In this document: piece after piece, positions 33,458 to 43,769 of the stretch
Position numbering within the stretch: position 1 is the stretch's first letter
Layout of the letters: each line of letters starts with the position of its first letter
NCBI GenBank assembly: GCA_009746045.1
Contig: RPFO01000080.1
Location: 7,614,616-7,668,139, forward strand
Source of the DNA: Mesostigma viride
Lineage: Eukaryota > Streptophyta > Mesostigmatophyceae > Mesostigmatales > Mesostigmataceae
Direction of reading: 5' to 3'
DNA length: 53,524 nt
Translations under genes and position numbers: made by a program
The notes under the pieces: generated by a model
Seen by the model: only the letters and a program-made list of their open reading frames with translations
Told to the model about the DNA's origin: nothing
The model's database searches: none

Positions 33458-34200
33458 CTATACAGCCGGCATCAGGACACCCGATCCACGTCGCGGCACG
33501 ACGAAACCCTCCTCATACGTGAGCTGCGCCGCGACGTCGGCCCGTGTGCGGCGGAGAAACACGTCAGCCATAGCCCGGGTCTTCGCCTTTGTGGCGTGCC
33601 ACGTCCGAGTAGCCCGGGTAATCGCGACCGACAGGGCGTGGCCGCCAGTAGGATGTCCAGGTCTGCGACGACCAAGTGGCCCGTTGGCCCTCCATGTCCA
33701 GGTTGTCCGGCCGGAGCCGGCAGCACTCATGAAAGAAGTAGTTGGCGGTCGGGGTCCCTGCGGCCCCGAACTCCTCGTATACAAACGGCACTGTATGGTG
33801 GTGCGCCACGCCCCCATAGGACTGTTGATTGGCCCGCTCAGCCCGATCCGCGGTATAGCCCGCCGCATGGGGTGCACCAACCACGTGGCCAAGAGCCAAG
33901 CGGCGGGCCACAGAAACGTCAACGAGCAATTGCCGGCCGCCTCCCTCGAATCCCAGAACCACCGTGTCGGGTCTGTGGTTAGGGGGGGGGTAGAAAGCCG
34001 TGCCGGTGCGCGTGACCCTTGCTTCACGACCGTGTGAAGCGCAGAGCCCGGGGGGGGTATGCCCCCGTCAATGCTTGCCTCGCCTCGCACGGCCCCTACA
34101 AGGCCTCGCCCTCGCTCCCATCCCGTTTGTACAGAGCGCGCGCATCGGTTGTCGCTTGGTTGCGCGGCATTGTGTCGTGACGGCACCCTCGGGGCTCGCA
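33458..34200 (-). pseudogene. Endonuclease-like C-terminal end of a non-LTR retroelement
   Basis: On the minus strand one frame (to 33564) reads VVLGFEGGGRQLLVDVSVAR, then AGYTADRAERANQQSYGGVA and VPFVYEEFGAAGTPTANYFF. The D in LLVDVSVA and the E in VYEEFGA fit the restriction-like (PD-D/ExK) tail found at the end of many algal and oomycete reverse-transcriptase proteins. The frame then moves to WHATKAKTRAMADVFLRRTR, the usual last helix. The upstream part (HN-A-RN-type zinc/His region) is weakly visible in other frames. It is broken by frameshifts and lies end-on to the Penelope-like fossil, in the same orientation; I think they are two different elements. Confidence 0.55.
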
Positions 34201-34258
34201 GAGACGTCCGCTCCTTGGAGCCTTGTGACCTGGAAACGGGTGGGCAAGGCGTGACGCG

Positions 34259-36281
34259 GTGGGCGGGCATCAGACAAAGGGTCGCGGTCAGGGGCATCCC
34301 AGGAAGTCGAGGCACTACAACCAACCCCCTCCCCTGCTTACGACGCTTGCTGCGGCAGCGGGGACGGTGGTCGCGGCGAGGAAGGCGGGGGCGGAGGGGG
34401 GTTCAGGGAAGAGGGGGGCGGCAGCGGGGGCGGTGGTCGCGGCGAGGAAGGCGGGGGCGGAGGGGGGTTCAGGGAAGAGGGGGGCGGCAGCGGGGGCGGT
34501 GGTCGCGGCGGGGACGGCGGGGGAGGAGGTGCTTTCAGGGACGAGGGGGGTGGCAGAGGGGACGGCGAACGCGGCGGGGACGGCGGGGGAGGAGGTGCTT
34601 GCAGGGCCGAGGGGGGCGGCAGAGGGGACTGCGGGGGAGGCGGAGGCGGCGGGGGAGGAGGGGGTTTCAGGGAAGAGGGGGGCGGCGGAGGGGACGGCGA
34701 ACGCGGCGGGGACGGCGGGAGAGGAGGTGCTTGCAGGGACGGGGGGGCGGCAGAGGGGACGGCGGGGGAGGGGGGGGTCGCAGATAACAGGGGGGCGGCA
34801 GAGGGGACGGTGGGGAAGGCGGAGGCGGAGGGGGCGGAAGGGGCGGCGGGAGATCCTCAGGCGAGTGCGGCGGCAGAGGGGGCGGGGGGGCGGCGCTAGG
34901 GCCGCGGACGAGGAAGCGGGCTGCCATGCAGCGAGCGGACGCAGCGAGGAGGGGAGGGGCGGCGGGAGAGCCTCGGGCGAGTGCGGCGGCTCAGGGGACG
35001 GGGGGGGCGGCGCTAGGGCTGCAAAAGAGGAAGCGGGCTCCAATGCAGCGAGCGAACGCAGCGAGGAAGGGGGGGGCAGCGGGAGAGCCTCAGGCGAGTA
35101 CGGCGGCCCAGGGGACGGGGGGGGCGGCGCCAGGTGTGCAAAAGAGGAAGCGGGCCGCTGGGAATGGAGGGAAGAAGAGGAAGCGTGCGAGGGTGGAGGC
35201 GGCGGGGGAGGCGCCGGGCGCGAGCAAGGATAATCCCCTCGTCTGCGATGATGGACCCACTGGCACGCCACCTGAGATAGATGCATCTAACGACCCCTCG
35301 TTTCGGCCAGAGTGTCCTGGTCCCGACCACGGCTGCATACACTGCACGACGAGTGCAGCACTCCTGAAGCAGCACGGTGCCTACACGGTGACGGCTGGCC
35401 GGGAGTACACGGGTGCATGGGACAAGAATAGCTGTGCCCCGGACGCTGCTATCGAGTTCGAAGCCGCAGGAGCTGCGGCGGTGTCTGGTGGCGGGGTCGG
35501 GCTAGGAGAAATTATCACGTGTCGAGCGAGGGGTCGTGACCATGACCCCAAGCGATGCGCGTTGGGCCTGGACATCATCCGGTGGATGATCGCCATCGAA
35601 GCAGGGGATGAGCGCGCAACCTTTGAGAAGTGCCAGGACAAGGTGCGGAAAGCATGCGCCGAATATGCGGGGAAGAAGGTGGGCAGGCTACTTAGTGCTG
35701 ACAGCAGCTTGAGTGCTGTGATGTGGCACCTGAAGGGGTGCGACCTCCGCGAGCTGGCCCACGGATGTCGCCCCGACGAGGAGATGCTCGTGAAACTTCC
35801 TATCTGCTGCGGGTACAAGTGCACGTCAGGTAGCCCCATCGTCGCCGTCGTCCAGGAGGTGCTGACCAAAGGGGGCCACCACGGGGACACCTTGTGCAGC
35901 GAGACGTGCGACGGTATGCGGCAACCACGTGTGCGTGTCTTCCAGACCGTCCCCTCCGTGATCCCGATCACGAACCTGTTCGGGCCCCGACTGCCGGTAG
36001 AGACTGAGCAGCGACTGCCGGAAGAGATCACGGTACGCATCGCGGTGGGGGGCAAGGAGCGTAAACAGTACGACGTGACCGCGTGGCTCTGCGCCGTCCT
36101 CGTGTATAAATGGCCAGTGCACTGGCAGCTCCTACGGCGCGTCGGCAGGGCCACCGAGTGGCGTGAAGTGGACAGCATGGCACACTGCACGCACACCGAG
36201 CCCTTGGACGGTGCAATTGGCGACAGGGCCAAGGACACGCAAGCCTGCATGTATGTTGTGGCTGAGGCACGCCCTGTTTAG
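34259..36281 (+). CDS. Cysteine-protease-like gene 2, nuclear, with NLS repeats
   Basis: The best frame starts near 34259, with AAAAGTVVAARKAGAEGGSG and 20-residue alanine/glycine repeats. It slips one base in a G run near 34741 and continues as the 34926-36281 frame (451 codons from the internal ATG). Units of about 39 residues repeat AAGEP-AS-AAQGTGGAA-KRKRA. At least five KRKR/KKRKR blocks predict nuclear import. SKDNPLVCDDG is followed by CPGPDHGCIHC, then WDKNSCAPDAA with C170 as candidate nucleophile. The domain includes CCGYKC and LCSETC (a possible zinc finger), then LCAVLVYKWPVHWQLLRR with H399 and WREVDSM with D416. The end, CMYVVAEARP, resembles the last strand of USPs. Predicted role, by fold only: cysteine protease or deubiquitinase-like enzyme in the nucleus. 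Confidence 0.55.
34340..35170 (+). repeat. Coding tandem repeats of gene 2
   Basis: A 60-bp unit (GCGGGGGCGGTGGTCGCGGC type) from 34340 to about 34740 is followed by a longer unit of about 117 bp from about 34850 to 35170. Both keep the reading frame apart from one slip in a G run. The antisense strand reads as a proline-rich ORF, which is an artefact. Confidence 0.8.
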
Positions 36282-36724
36282 GTGTTCACCATGCACGCAT
36301 GTACCCCGGGGTTCCCGGCGTTGTCTCAATCGCTGCAGCGCCCGTTTCGTCGTGTCATGGCCAGACGGGAGCAGTGGTACAGAACTCGAATCCTGGACAC
36401 ATGTACAGAGTGAGAGATGTATTCTGGACGCAGGCATGATAGAGCTAGGCCCAAGCGGATCGAGCACACTTGTTGCATAGGTGTCGAGAATGTTCCGCGC
36501 TGATGTCAACAGGTTGTACTACCCAGGGTACGGACGACCCTGACGTCAAGGGGACAACCTGGTGCGATTGCGTCCCCTATGCGTCTGCAGACACAGGGAG
36601 CTGTTTTACTCGCAATGCACCCACCCTGTATATATATCCCAAGTGGCGCTACCGCGCATTTCAGACTGCACCCGTGCCATGCAAATATGATGGATGGTGA
36701 GAGAAGGACGGATGTTTCGGTTCC
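36282..36724. other. 3' flank of gene 2
   Basis: No gene seen. A short AT-rich run (TATATATAT) near 36630 precedes the segmental duplication boundary. Confidence 0.45.
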
Positions 36725-37202
36725 CCCGTGGTTGTGTAGCCACCAAGGACATCACCCTAGCACGCAGGATTAATTGATTGAGACATCTCTGATTCTCATG
36801 GTTAGTTTGCTGCGCTAGGTCCCGGTCAGGAGCGAGTTACCGATCACGCCAGGGCCGCTGGCATCTGACTGCGTAGTAGTGGACCTACATGTCCATATTC
36901 CCGCCTTGGGCCGGAGACATCGTGCGCGGGGAATAAAGAGCTCCGTGCCCCCGTATATCGGGGTCCGCGATACTAAGTGACGAATGGCCGACTTGTTATG
37001 TGACAAAGTTACATGGGACAGATATGGCAAATAACACCACGACCGGCATCCCGTGACACACGTGCAGCGTGGGTGGGACACACTGGTCGCCTCGCTTCAT
37101 GTATGGCGTTGGATCGATCGCCACGTGCCCAGGAACAGTGGTATACGTTAGCACGGATTTCAGTACACTATATGGCTGGCACCAGCGAGGTCGACGCCGC
37201 CC

Positions 37203-37660
37203 TTGGTCTGGCCGGACCCCAGCGGCTTGGCCATGCCAGGGCGGCCCATTCCGGCATGGCATGGCCCCGAGGGCATTGCCAAAAAGGCAGGGAAACACGT
37301 CACGAACTACGTACAGATGTTGCTGGATGACCTACTGTTCCCGGCCCAGTTTGAATACTGTACCCACTACCTCTCCCTTCTTTGGACCCCCATGCAGAAC
37401 AAGATGCGGTGGAAGCGGATTGTGAACGCCCACACGCCCGACCCTGTGGGCAAACCACCCCCCCCCCCCCCCCCCCACCACCAGCGGACGAGGCGTTTTG
37501 CACGACGAGTAGGGTAGTTGGGGCTTTTCCAGATTAGCTAGATTGGAGTTAGGTTAGTTCGATTACGCGGCTCCTTCCACCCCACCCATCCATCAAGGAA
37601 TACGAGCTACATGATCTCCCGGTGGAGACGTGTTGTGAGTTAATATTAATTTAATTTAAT
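37203..37660 (+). mobile_element. Retroelement 3' part with stem-loop and (TTAAT)n tail
   Basis: An open frame (KKAGKHVTNYVQMLLDDLLF ... TPMQNKMRWKRIVNAHTPDP) is followed by the shared 3' end: CCACCCATCCATC, stem CTCCCGGTGGAG (37616-37627) and AATTT repeats. I do not recognise the frame; its position suggests the last part of an ORF of the same kind of element. The SD2 copy is at 46157-46632. Confidence 0.45.
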
Positions 37661-38189
37661 ACTTGGCTCCCCACCCACCCCCCCCCCCCCCTGCTGACGG
37701 GTCTACGCGATAGCTGCCACCTAGTATGGGTGCACAAATGCACGTGCACCTCGATGAATTCCACGAAGCACGCTATACGGGACCCCTGGGGTTGGCTGCC
37801 TACATAGCACAGGGCGCTTACTCCCCGTGTGCGCACGGCAGGGGACGGGGCAGAGACCCCCCCGTCTCCTTCGTGCCAAAGGCATGTCACAGCTGCGGTC
37901 GGGCGCGCTAGCTAAACGGATGTGCCAGCGTCCCGTCAAACTGTGGACGCAATGAGACCCATCGGAGCGTGTCATAACAAGGAGCGTGGGCAAGGAAACA
38001 TATCATCGCTGGTTGTCTCTTTGATATCACATCCGGGGCGTAGCATGGCAGGACTAGGATTAGGCCGGGGCCACTGGGCTGGTTGTGTACCGTGCATTAG
38101 CGGGGCAGGTGACTAGGTATGTTGGCACGGCTAGGCAAGCATTCTAAGCATGGCTACCTTGCCGGCAGCGACTCCGTCTAGGGCTATTA

Positions 38190-38640
38190 AGCAGCATATT
38201 CTAGCCCGTGGGGGGCGTCCACGTCCTGTGGTCGATCATCAGTTCCCGGCCCCTCCAGTACACCGTGGGCGTCTGGGGCGTCCTGCTCGTGGCGGAGATA
38301 TTCGGGCAACGGGTCACACCGCTGCTGCTGCTGAGCGGGGGTCAGGTCGTCGTCCAGCTAGCGTCCAGGTGATGTCGTGCAAGCGCTTGCGACGGGAGAG
38401 GAACCGCGGCTTATCCTCAGGGAAGGGGACGGCAAGCAGAACTGGTGGGGGAGCCGCGCGCCTTGTCCCGCGAGTGGGGAACACGTTGGCACCCACTCAG
38501 TTGTAGGTCCCACGTACCAGGTCCACGAGGGTATGAGGCCGGTTCGTGAGCTCCTCGGCACGGGAGGTCGACATCTCGCCAGCGTATCAATCGCGCCCCC
38601 AGAAGGGGGTACCAACCTGCGCATGGATGTCCACCGGGCC
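38190..38640 (-). pseudogene. ORF1-only retroelement fragment, divergent copy 5
   Basis: On the minus strand [55 protein letters not shown] and VYWRGRELMIDHRTW follow the same order as the ORF1 copies at 9 and 16 kb, but lie in several frames with at least one stop (after TYN). Its 5' end abuts the GGTT array. Confidence 0.65.
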
Positions 38641-38679
38641 AGGCAATGACGGTGTGCGTGGGTGGGTGGGTGCGGTGGT

Positions 38680-39633
38680 TGGTTGGTTGGTTGGTTGGTT
38701 GGTTGGTTGGTTGGTTGGTTGGTTGGTTGGTTGGTTGGTTGGTTGGTTGGTTGGTTGGTTGGTTGGTTGGTTGGTTGGTTGGTTGGTTGGTTGGTTGGTT
38801 GGTTGGTTGGTTGGTTGGCTGGTTGGCTGGTTGGTTGGTCGGTTGGTTGGTTGGTTGGTTGGTTGGTTGGTTGGTTGGTTGGTTGGTTGGTTGGTTGGTT
38901 GGTTGGTTGGTTGGTTGGTTGGTTGGTTGGTTGGTTGGTTGGTTGGTTGGTTGGTTGGTTGGTTGGTTGGTTGGTTGGTTGGTTGGTTGGTTGGGGGGTT
39001 GGTTGGTCGGTTGGTTGGTTGGTTGGTTGGTTGGTTGGTTGGTTGGTTGGTTGGTTGGTTGATTGGTCGGGTGGGTGGGTGGGTGGGTGGGTGGGTGGCT
39101 GGCTGGTTGGTTGGCTGGTTGGTTCGTTGGTTGGCCGAGTGGGTGGGTAGGTGGGTGGGTGGGTGGGTGGGTGGGTGGGTGGGTGGGTGGGTGGGTGGGT
39201 GGGTGGGTGGGTGGGTGGGTGGGTGGGTGGGTGGGTGGGTGGGTGGCCGGGTGGGTGGCCGGGTGGGTGGGTGGGTGGGTGGGTGGGTGGGTGGGTGGGT
39301 GGGTGGGTGGGTGGGTGGGTGGGTGGGTGGATGGATGGATGGATGGATGGATGGATGGATGGATGGATCCGATGGGTGGGTGGGTGGGTGGTTGGCTGGT
39401 TGGTTGGTTGGCTGTTTGGTTGGTTGGTTGGTTGGTTGGTTGGTTGGGTGGGTGGGTGGGTGGGTGGGTGGGTGGGTGGGTGGGTGGGTGGGTGGGTGGG
39501 TGGGTGGGTGGGTGGGTGGGTGGGTGGGTGGGTGGGTGGGTGGGTGGGTGGGTGGGTGGGTGGGTGGGTGGGTGGGTGGGTGGGTGGGTGGGTGCATCGG
39601 TCGGTTGGGTGGGCGGGTGGTAGGTGGGTGGGC

Positions 39634-39668
<35 letters not shown>

Positions 39669-39690
39669 GGTGGGTGGGTGGGTGCGTATT
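38680..39690. repeat. (GGTT)n and (GGGT)n mega-array
   Basis: About 380 bp of GGTT repeats (38680-39060) followed by GGGT/GGGTGGCC variants, a (GGAT)n patch at 39328-39368, and (GT)n at 39630-39660. It yields WLVG/NQPT dipeptide-like ORFs of over 500 codons on either strand, which I treat as artefacts. GGGT-rich strands can form G-quadruplexes. Confidence 0.97.
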
Positions 39691-40074
39691 AGCAGAGCAG
39701 AGTTGTTGCCGACACGCCCAAAAATGCACTGAGAAGGGCTGGGAAGTCGGTGAGACGGGCAGTATGCAATTCAGCAAGCAAACATGGCCGGGCAGCGGGC
39801 GGACATGTCCCGCACGTATGTGTGCCCTTTGGCACGCCCATTGCAGCTGGCAAATCAGAGCACTGGGGTTTCCCCAGTCATGCCCCTGCCTGACAGCGCT
39901 ATTGTCGCCCGACCATAGCCAGTGCCCACGGTAAATGGCCCGACACACAATCGTACCAGCTTCGCCCAGTTTGATGACTATTGCTGCAACCATGAGCGTG
40001 ATCGTGCTTAGCTTCCTGCCTTTCTCTGAGAGTGCCGTCCACCTGATCAGTTTTTTGCCTTTGGTTGCAGTTTG

Positions 40075-40462
40075 TACGGTACTTGGACGTTTGGAAGCAT
40101 GGAATGGCTGACGTGACGGCTGACTGGCTAGCCCTTTTCGATGGCTTCCCATTTGCGAGTAGTTCCTCGTAAAGTGGGAGGGCGATCGCAGGAATGGTGC
40201 TCACCACAGGATACTCCCGGCCAGTTAGGCTCGAAACACGCGCCCTGTCCAAGCGTGCTGTTGCCGGCCCCGCCGTATAGGCCATCTAGTCGCGTACACA
40301 TATGCCAGCCACGATGTCAATGGACAAGGCTACACGTCTCCATCACAGTTCGTCTTACTCGTCATGAACGACTCGATGGCACGGACAAGATATCGGCATG
40401 CTCACGGGCTACCATTGTCCGGCTTCTCCCGACGTCCGGCCTGCGCTGGCTGTTTCCTTGAT
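40075..40462 (+). repeat. Dispersed repeat Q, copy 3 (diverged)
   Basis: Matches 10395-10791 at lower identity (CTTGGACGTTTGGAAGCATG, CTCCCGGCCAGTTAGGCT, CGAACGACTCG-like, CCGGCCTGCGCTGGCTGTTT). Part of it recurs at 47928-48105 in SD2. Confidence 0.75.
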
Positions 40463-40944
40463 GACGACGCCCCGCTGGCGTGCCTATGGTCACCTACCCT
40501 CTGATACGTCATATAACGAAATCACAAACCAATGTCTACCATCGGATACGTCATGTAATGACGCGGCAGGCCGGGCAAAGCGCGAGGTGGTAGAACCGTG
40601 CAACCGCCAATGTTCCATGCCCGAATCTGTTTCCAAGCACCCGGTTATTTGCCCAAGCATCCGGGCGGGTGCGTGGGCGGGCCAAGCCGACTAGTTTCGG
40701 CCCACCCAGCCAGTTCTGCGGCGTGCCTGGCCAGTCCGCCGAATAGCCGTAGCTGAACTCGGCCGTGCCGGCAGGCGCCTGTTGGACCGCTTGGCCCTGG
40801 CGACCAACGGCCGGTCCGCTGGGCAATCACCGCGTCCACCAGCCAAGCGGCCGACAGACCGCGCGCACCGCATCGACGCAAAGCCTAGCCTCCCACCACC
40901 CCTCAGACATGCGTCATCGGATGGCTGTGTCCATGCAATATGTG

Positions 40945-42578
40945 TCACCCGTGCAATTGCGGCACCGTGGAGAAAGAGAGTCGATCATACGTGGGCATCA
41001 CTTCATTGTGTGGTCGAGGGGGGGGGGGGGGGGGGGGAGGGGGGAGGGAGGGGGTTACCTCGTTGTATACGTAGAGGAAGTCGCCGGCCAGCACAATGGG
41101 CCACGTTGCCTTCCACTCGGCCATGTCCGGGTAGCCGTCGGTCCAGCCCCCGTGTCCGACAACCCGCAGGCGCCTCCCCCGCCCCTCCTCTTCGGCGTCC
41201 CATCGGGTCACCTCGCGAACCTCGACCAAGGGAATGGAACCCGCACCGGCTGGTTCGTGAATATAGACGACGCGGTCTCGAAACGGATAGCGGGGGTCCC
41301 GATCCGTGCGTCGTGGGTCGTCCATCAGCACCCGCACCCGCGACTCTGGGACGATCTCGCACTCCCCAACGAACAGCACATCGCGGACCACGTCCTGAAA
41401 GCACCGGCAATGACCAGAACAGGGAAACCACACATCACGCTCCGTGTACAATACAAGGCTTGTCACGCGGCCGGCTGCAATGGGGTGCAGTCGCTCGAAG
41501 AACGCGTCCGCCGCCTCGTGAGATGCCAGCAGCTTGGTGTCCTGGGGACCTCGAAAAACATAGGGAGTCGGCGAAAACCGAATGGCGAGCGGAACCTCTT
41601 GGTTAATACGCGTGGTGGTGACCAATCCAACCCCAGCCAGCCGTCAGCGGCCCTCTTTACCCCCACCGGGAACCCCGTCGCAAGCGCGACCGTCTCGGCG
41701 CCCAAGAAAGTCACGAGACGGTCCCTGGGATCGCGGCCCGGTACTCCCGGGCAGCCTGCCAGGGCGGCCTCAATGTCGACGCGCGTTTCGTATGGAACGG
41801 GTACCTGCCGGATTTCGCGGGGGCAGGTGTCCTTGATGGCTGGGTCGCGCCCCACAACCAGCAGGTGGCACGGGTACGTACGCCCGGCCGCACTCGCCGC
41901 TACAAGGGCGCCGATCACCGCGTGCCTGCACAGGGTCCTGCGTCGTAGCGGCCCCGTGCCGTGCGGTGGTGTCACTACGGGGCCGTCCACCGCGGCGACT
42001 TCAAGCAACAACGCGGTGCGCCGACCCGGGTGCAGCGGGACCCTGGCCAGGAACCCCGGGAACCTCCGCCAGTCCACGATGAACGGGCGCACGCCGTGTA
42101 GGTCGTCGACGACGGGCGGGTTGGCGGGGTCGACGCCGTCGTGTAGTATGACCCGGATAACGCACGCCCCCGAGAAACGGAAGTCGCCGGGATCGGCGGG
42201 TATGCCCAGTCGCCATTCGACGTGCAATAACGCCCTGTCCGCGTCAGGGCCGGGCCGCAGGTGGCGCTCCCGATATGTCGGCCACACGTCCGCCCAGGCA
42301 ACGGAGCAGGTCGTCATGAACTTCATGGCCGCGGCCGCACTTGACTCGCACGCCTTTTCGATCATCATCCGCAGCTGCTGCCCTCCGAACGGCGAGAAGG
42401 TTTGCGGCCCTCGGGCACCCGTGTCTGATTCCACCCACGACCACACGTCCATGGTCGACGAAACGGCGCGTCCTACGTCCAGTCTAACTCGCAACAACGT
42501 CGACAGCACGTGGGTCGCGCGTGCCCTACTGGTCCACCCGGCTACTAGGCACCACGTCTGATCAACGCGGGCGATCAC
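40945..42578 (-). CDS. Unrecognised protein gene, one frameshift
   Basis: The first frame (42578-41463) begins MIARVDQTWCLVAG and is open for 371 codons. Around 41605-41630 (a GGGGTTGG stretch) the likely frame moves to 41625-40945, giving one protein of about 540 residues. Segments with ordinary globular composition include FIVDWRRFPGFLARVPLHPG, VPYETRVDIEAALAGCP and CRCFQDVVRDVLFVGECEI. The C-terminal end becomes a P run encoded by a poly-G/C tract near 41030, so the true end is unclear. There is no signal peptide, membrane helix or motif I can name. High GC and the clean open frame against repeat surroundings suggest a real gene. A G-slip could be a sequencing error or decay. Confidence 0.5.
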
Positions 42579-42832
42579 GCAATGTACATAAGTTTATAGC
42601 TGGGCGTTTGCTTTGGTTTGAGTGATTTCACTCTGCTGTAAGTAAATATATTTTTAATGTATACAAGAACGACCCCGTCAGCGATGGCGAGACAAACTGT
42701 CCACCCATACGGGGACACTTTGTCGGTCCGGTTCTGGCGGGAGTCTTTTACGGACTTTCAACGACGGTGCCCAACTCCGCGCGTGGACTGTCGTTTGTGA
42801 TGGTGCCCACTGCCGCGTTTGTTAGCGAGAAA
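42544..42832 (-). repeat. Shared upstream block P2 with 69-bp insertion
   Basis: Inverse of P1 (21423-21647), interrupted by 69 bp (42587-42655) flanked by AATGTA (42581-42586, 42656-42661). P1 has the uninterrupted target with a single AATGTA. P2 lies over the start of the unrecognised gene at 40.9-42.6 kb. Confidence 0.85.
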
Positions 42833-43031
42833 GCTGCACACGTGACAGGAAAATAACATTTATTTACACTTTCTTTGTTTGTTTGGTAGCTTCAAAAACT
42901 ACAGTTCACTCCACTCGGGAATTAGTTACTTAAAATTCTTTTGTTTTATTTATCGTTTGCAGCTGGCCGGCGCCCAGCCTCACTATCATTTAGTAAACCT
43001 ACCGATGCGGATGGCTGTACGCCATGCTCGT
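42833..43031. other. AT-rich spacer
   Basis: No gene or element seen between P2 and the SINE-like pair. Confidence 0.5.
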
Positions 43032-43250
43032 TCTTTTTTTTTCGGGGAAATGGGTATATTTTATTAGCCAATTATGGACCAAAGAGGTGAGAGGGGAAAT
43101 GAGTATCAGCAAATCCTAATGAAGGTGGGCACACACACGTGTGGCGGTGACAGGCTAATGCTCGTTCTTTTTCGGGGAAATGGGTATATTTTTATTAGCC
43201 AGTTATGGACCAAAAGGTGAGCGGGGAAATGAGTATCAGCGAATCCTAAG
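43032..43250 (-). repeat. SINE-like repeat, copies 3 and 4 in tandem (inverted)
   Basis: Two copies of the body (TTTCGGGGAAATGGGTATAT ... GAGTATCAGC) at 43032-43130 and 43166-43250, both inverse to the copies at 5.66 and 20.5 kb. Confidence 0.75.
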
Positions 43251-43334
43251 CCTGCTCGTTCTACATTCCGGCTGATACTACTAATACTAGTGCAGTGGCG
43301 TCTACTGTAGCTAACCTGACCCCGCTGGACGTTT

Positions 43335-43425
43335 GGACTCTAGCCCAGGGCGGAGTTCGTGCTACTGTACACGCCCGACACATCACAATGGTCACATCCA
43401 AAAAGAGTAATGTTAAACAGCAGAA
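43335..43425 (+). repeat. Short repeat shared with 51800-51880
   Basis: TCTAGCCCAGGGCGGAGTT and CTGTACACGCCCGACACATC and ACAATGGTCACAT occur in order at both places with only a few differences. No gene is evident. It is followed at 43448-43485 by a 12-bp triplication (TGGCATGACAAAGGC). Confidence 0.75.
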
Positions 43426-43769
43426 TCTGTTTTCAGCAGACGATGACAAAGGCTGGCATGACAAAGGCTGGCATGACAAAGGCTGGGCGCGGCGCTCGGG
43501 CGTAACAGCGTTAAGGCAGGCCAGGCGCAGGCACGTAAAAACACGGGCGACGGGCCATGGGCCACGGGCCACGCGTCGGCCGTCGGCCCAGCCATTCCTG
43601 CATTTTAGGAACGTTGCCGGGCACAAAATTCAAATTCTGGTGCGGCATGGCCGCGGCAGCTACCTGGCCCGGGCTGGCCGACGTTGGCATGGACGACTGT
43701 CAAGAAAGAGTTCATCTCGCTTGGGTAAGCTGCGGTTTGCTTCGTCTGGGCGCTCTTCGTCGGGCACAG

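Larger units (their letters stand above)
36725..40808 (+). repeat. Segmental duplication, copy SD1
   Basis: Co-linear with 45693-48447 at high identity from GTGGTTGTG/CCACCAAGGACATCA to TTGGACCGCTTGGCCCTGGC. SD1 is longer because it carries extra GGTT/GGGT array and about 1 kb (39.06-40.05 kb) that SD2 lacks. It contains a retroelement 3' end, an ORF1 fossil and repeat Q. Confidence 0.9.

Noticed and set aside
33458-34324. A single 288-codon minus-strand protein
   Set aside because: The recognisable endonuclease-like motifs lie in a different frame (33962-33564); this frame only joins pieces.
34315-35286. Proline/serine-rich minus-strand ORF of 323 codons
   Set aside because: Antisense of the alanine/glycine-rich coding repeats of gene 2; GC-rich tandem repeats keep several frames open.
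38546-40152. Very long WLVG/GWVG (plus) and NQPT/HPPT (minus) open frames
   Set aside because: They are translations of GGTT and GGGT microsatellites and exist in all frames.
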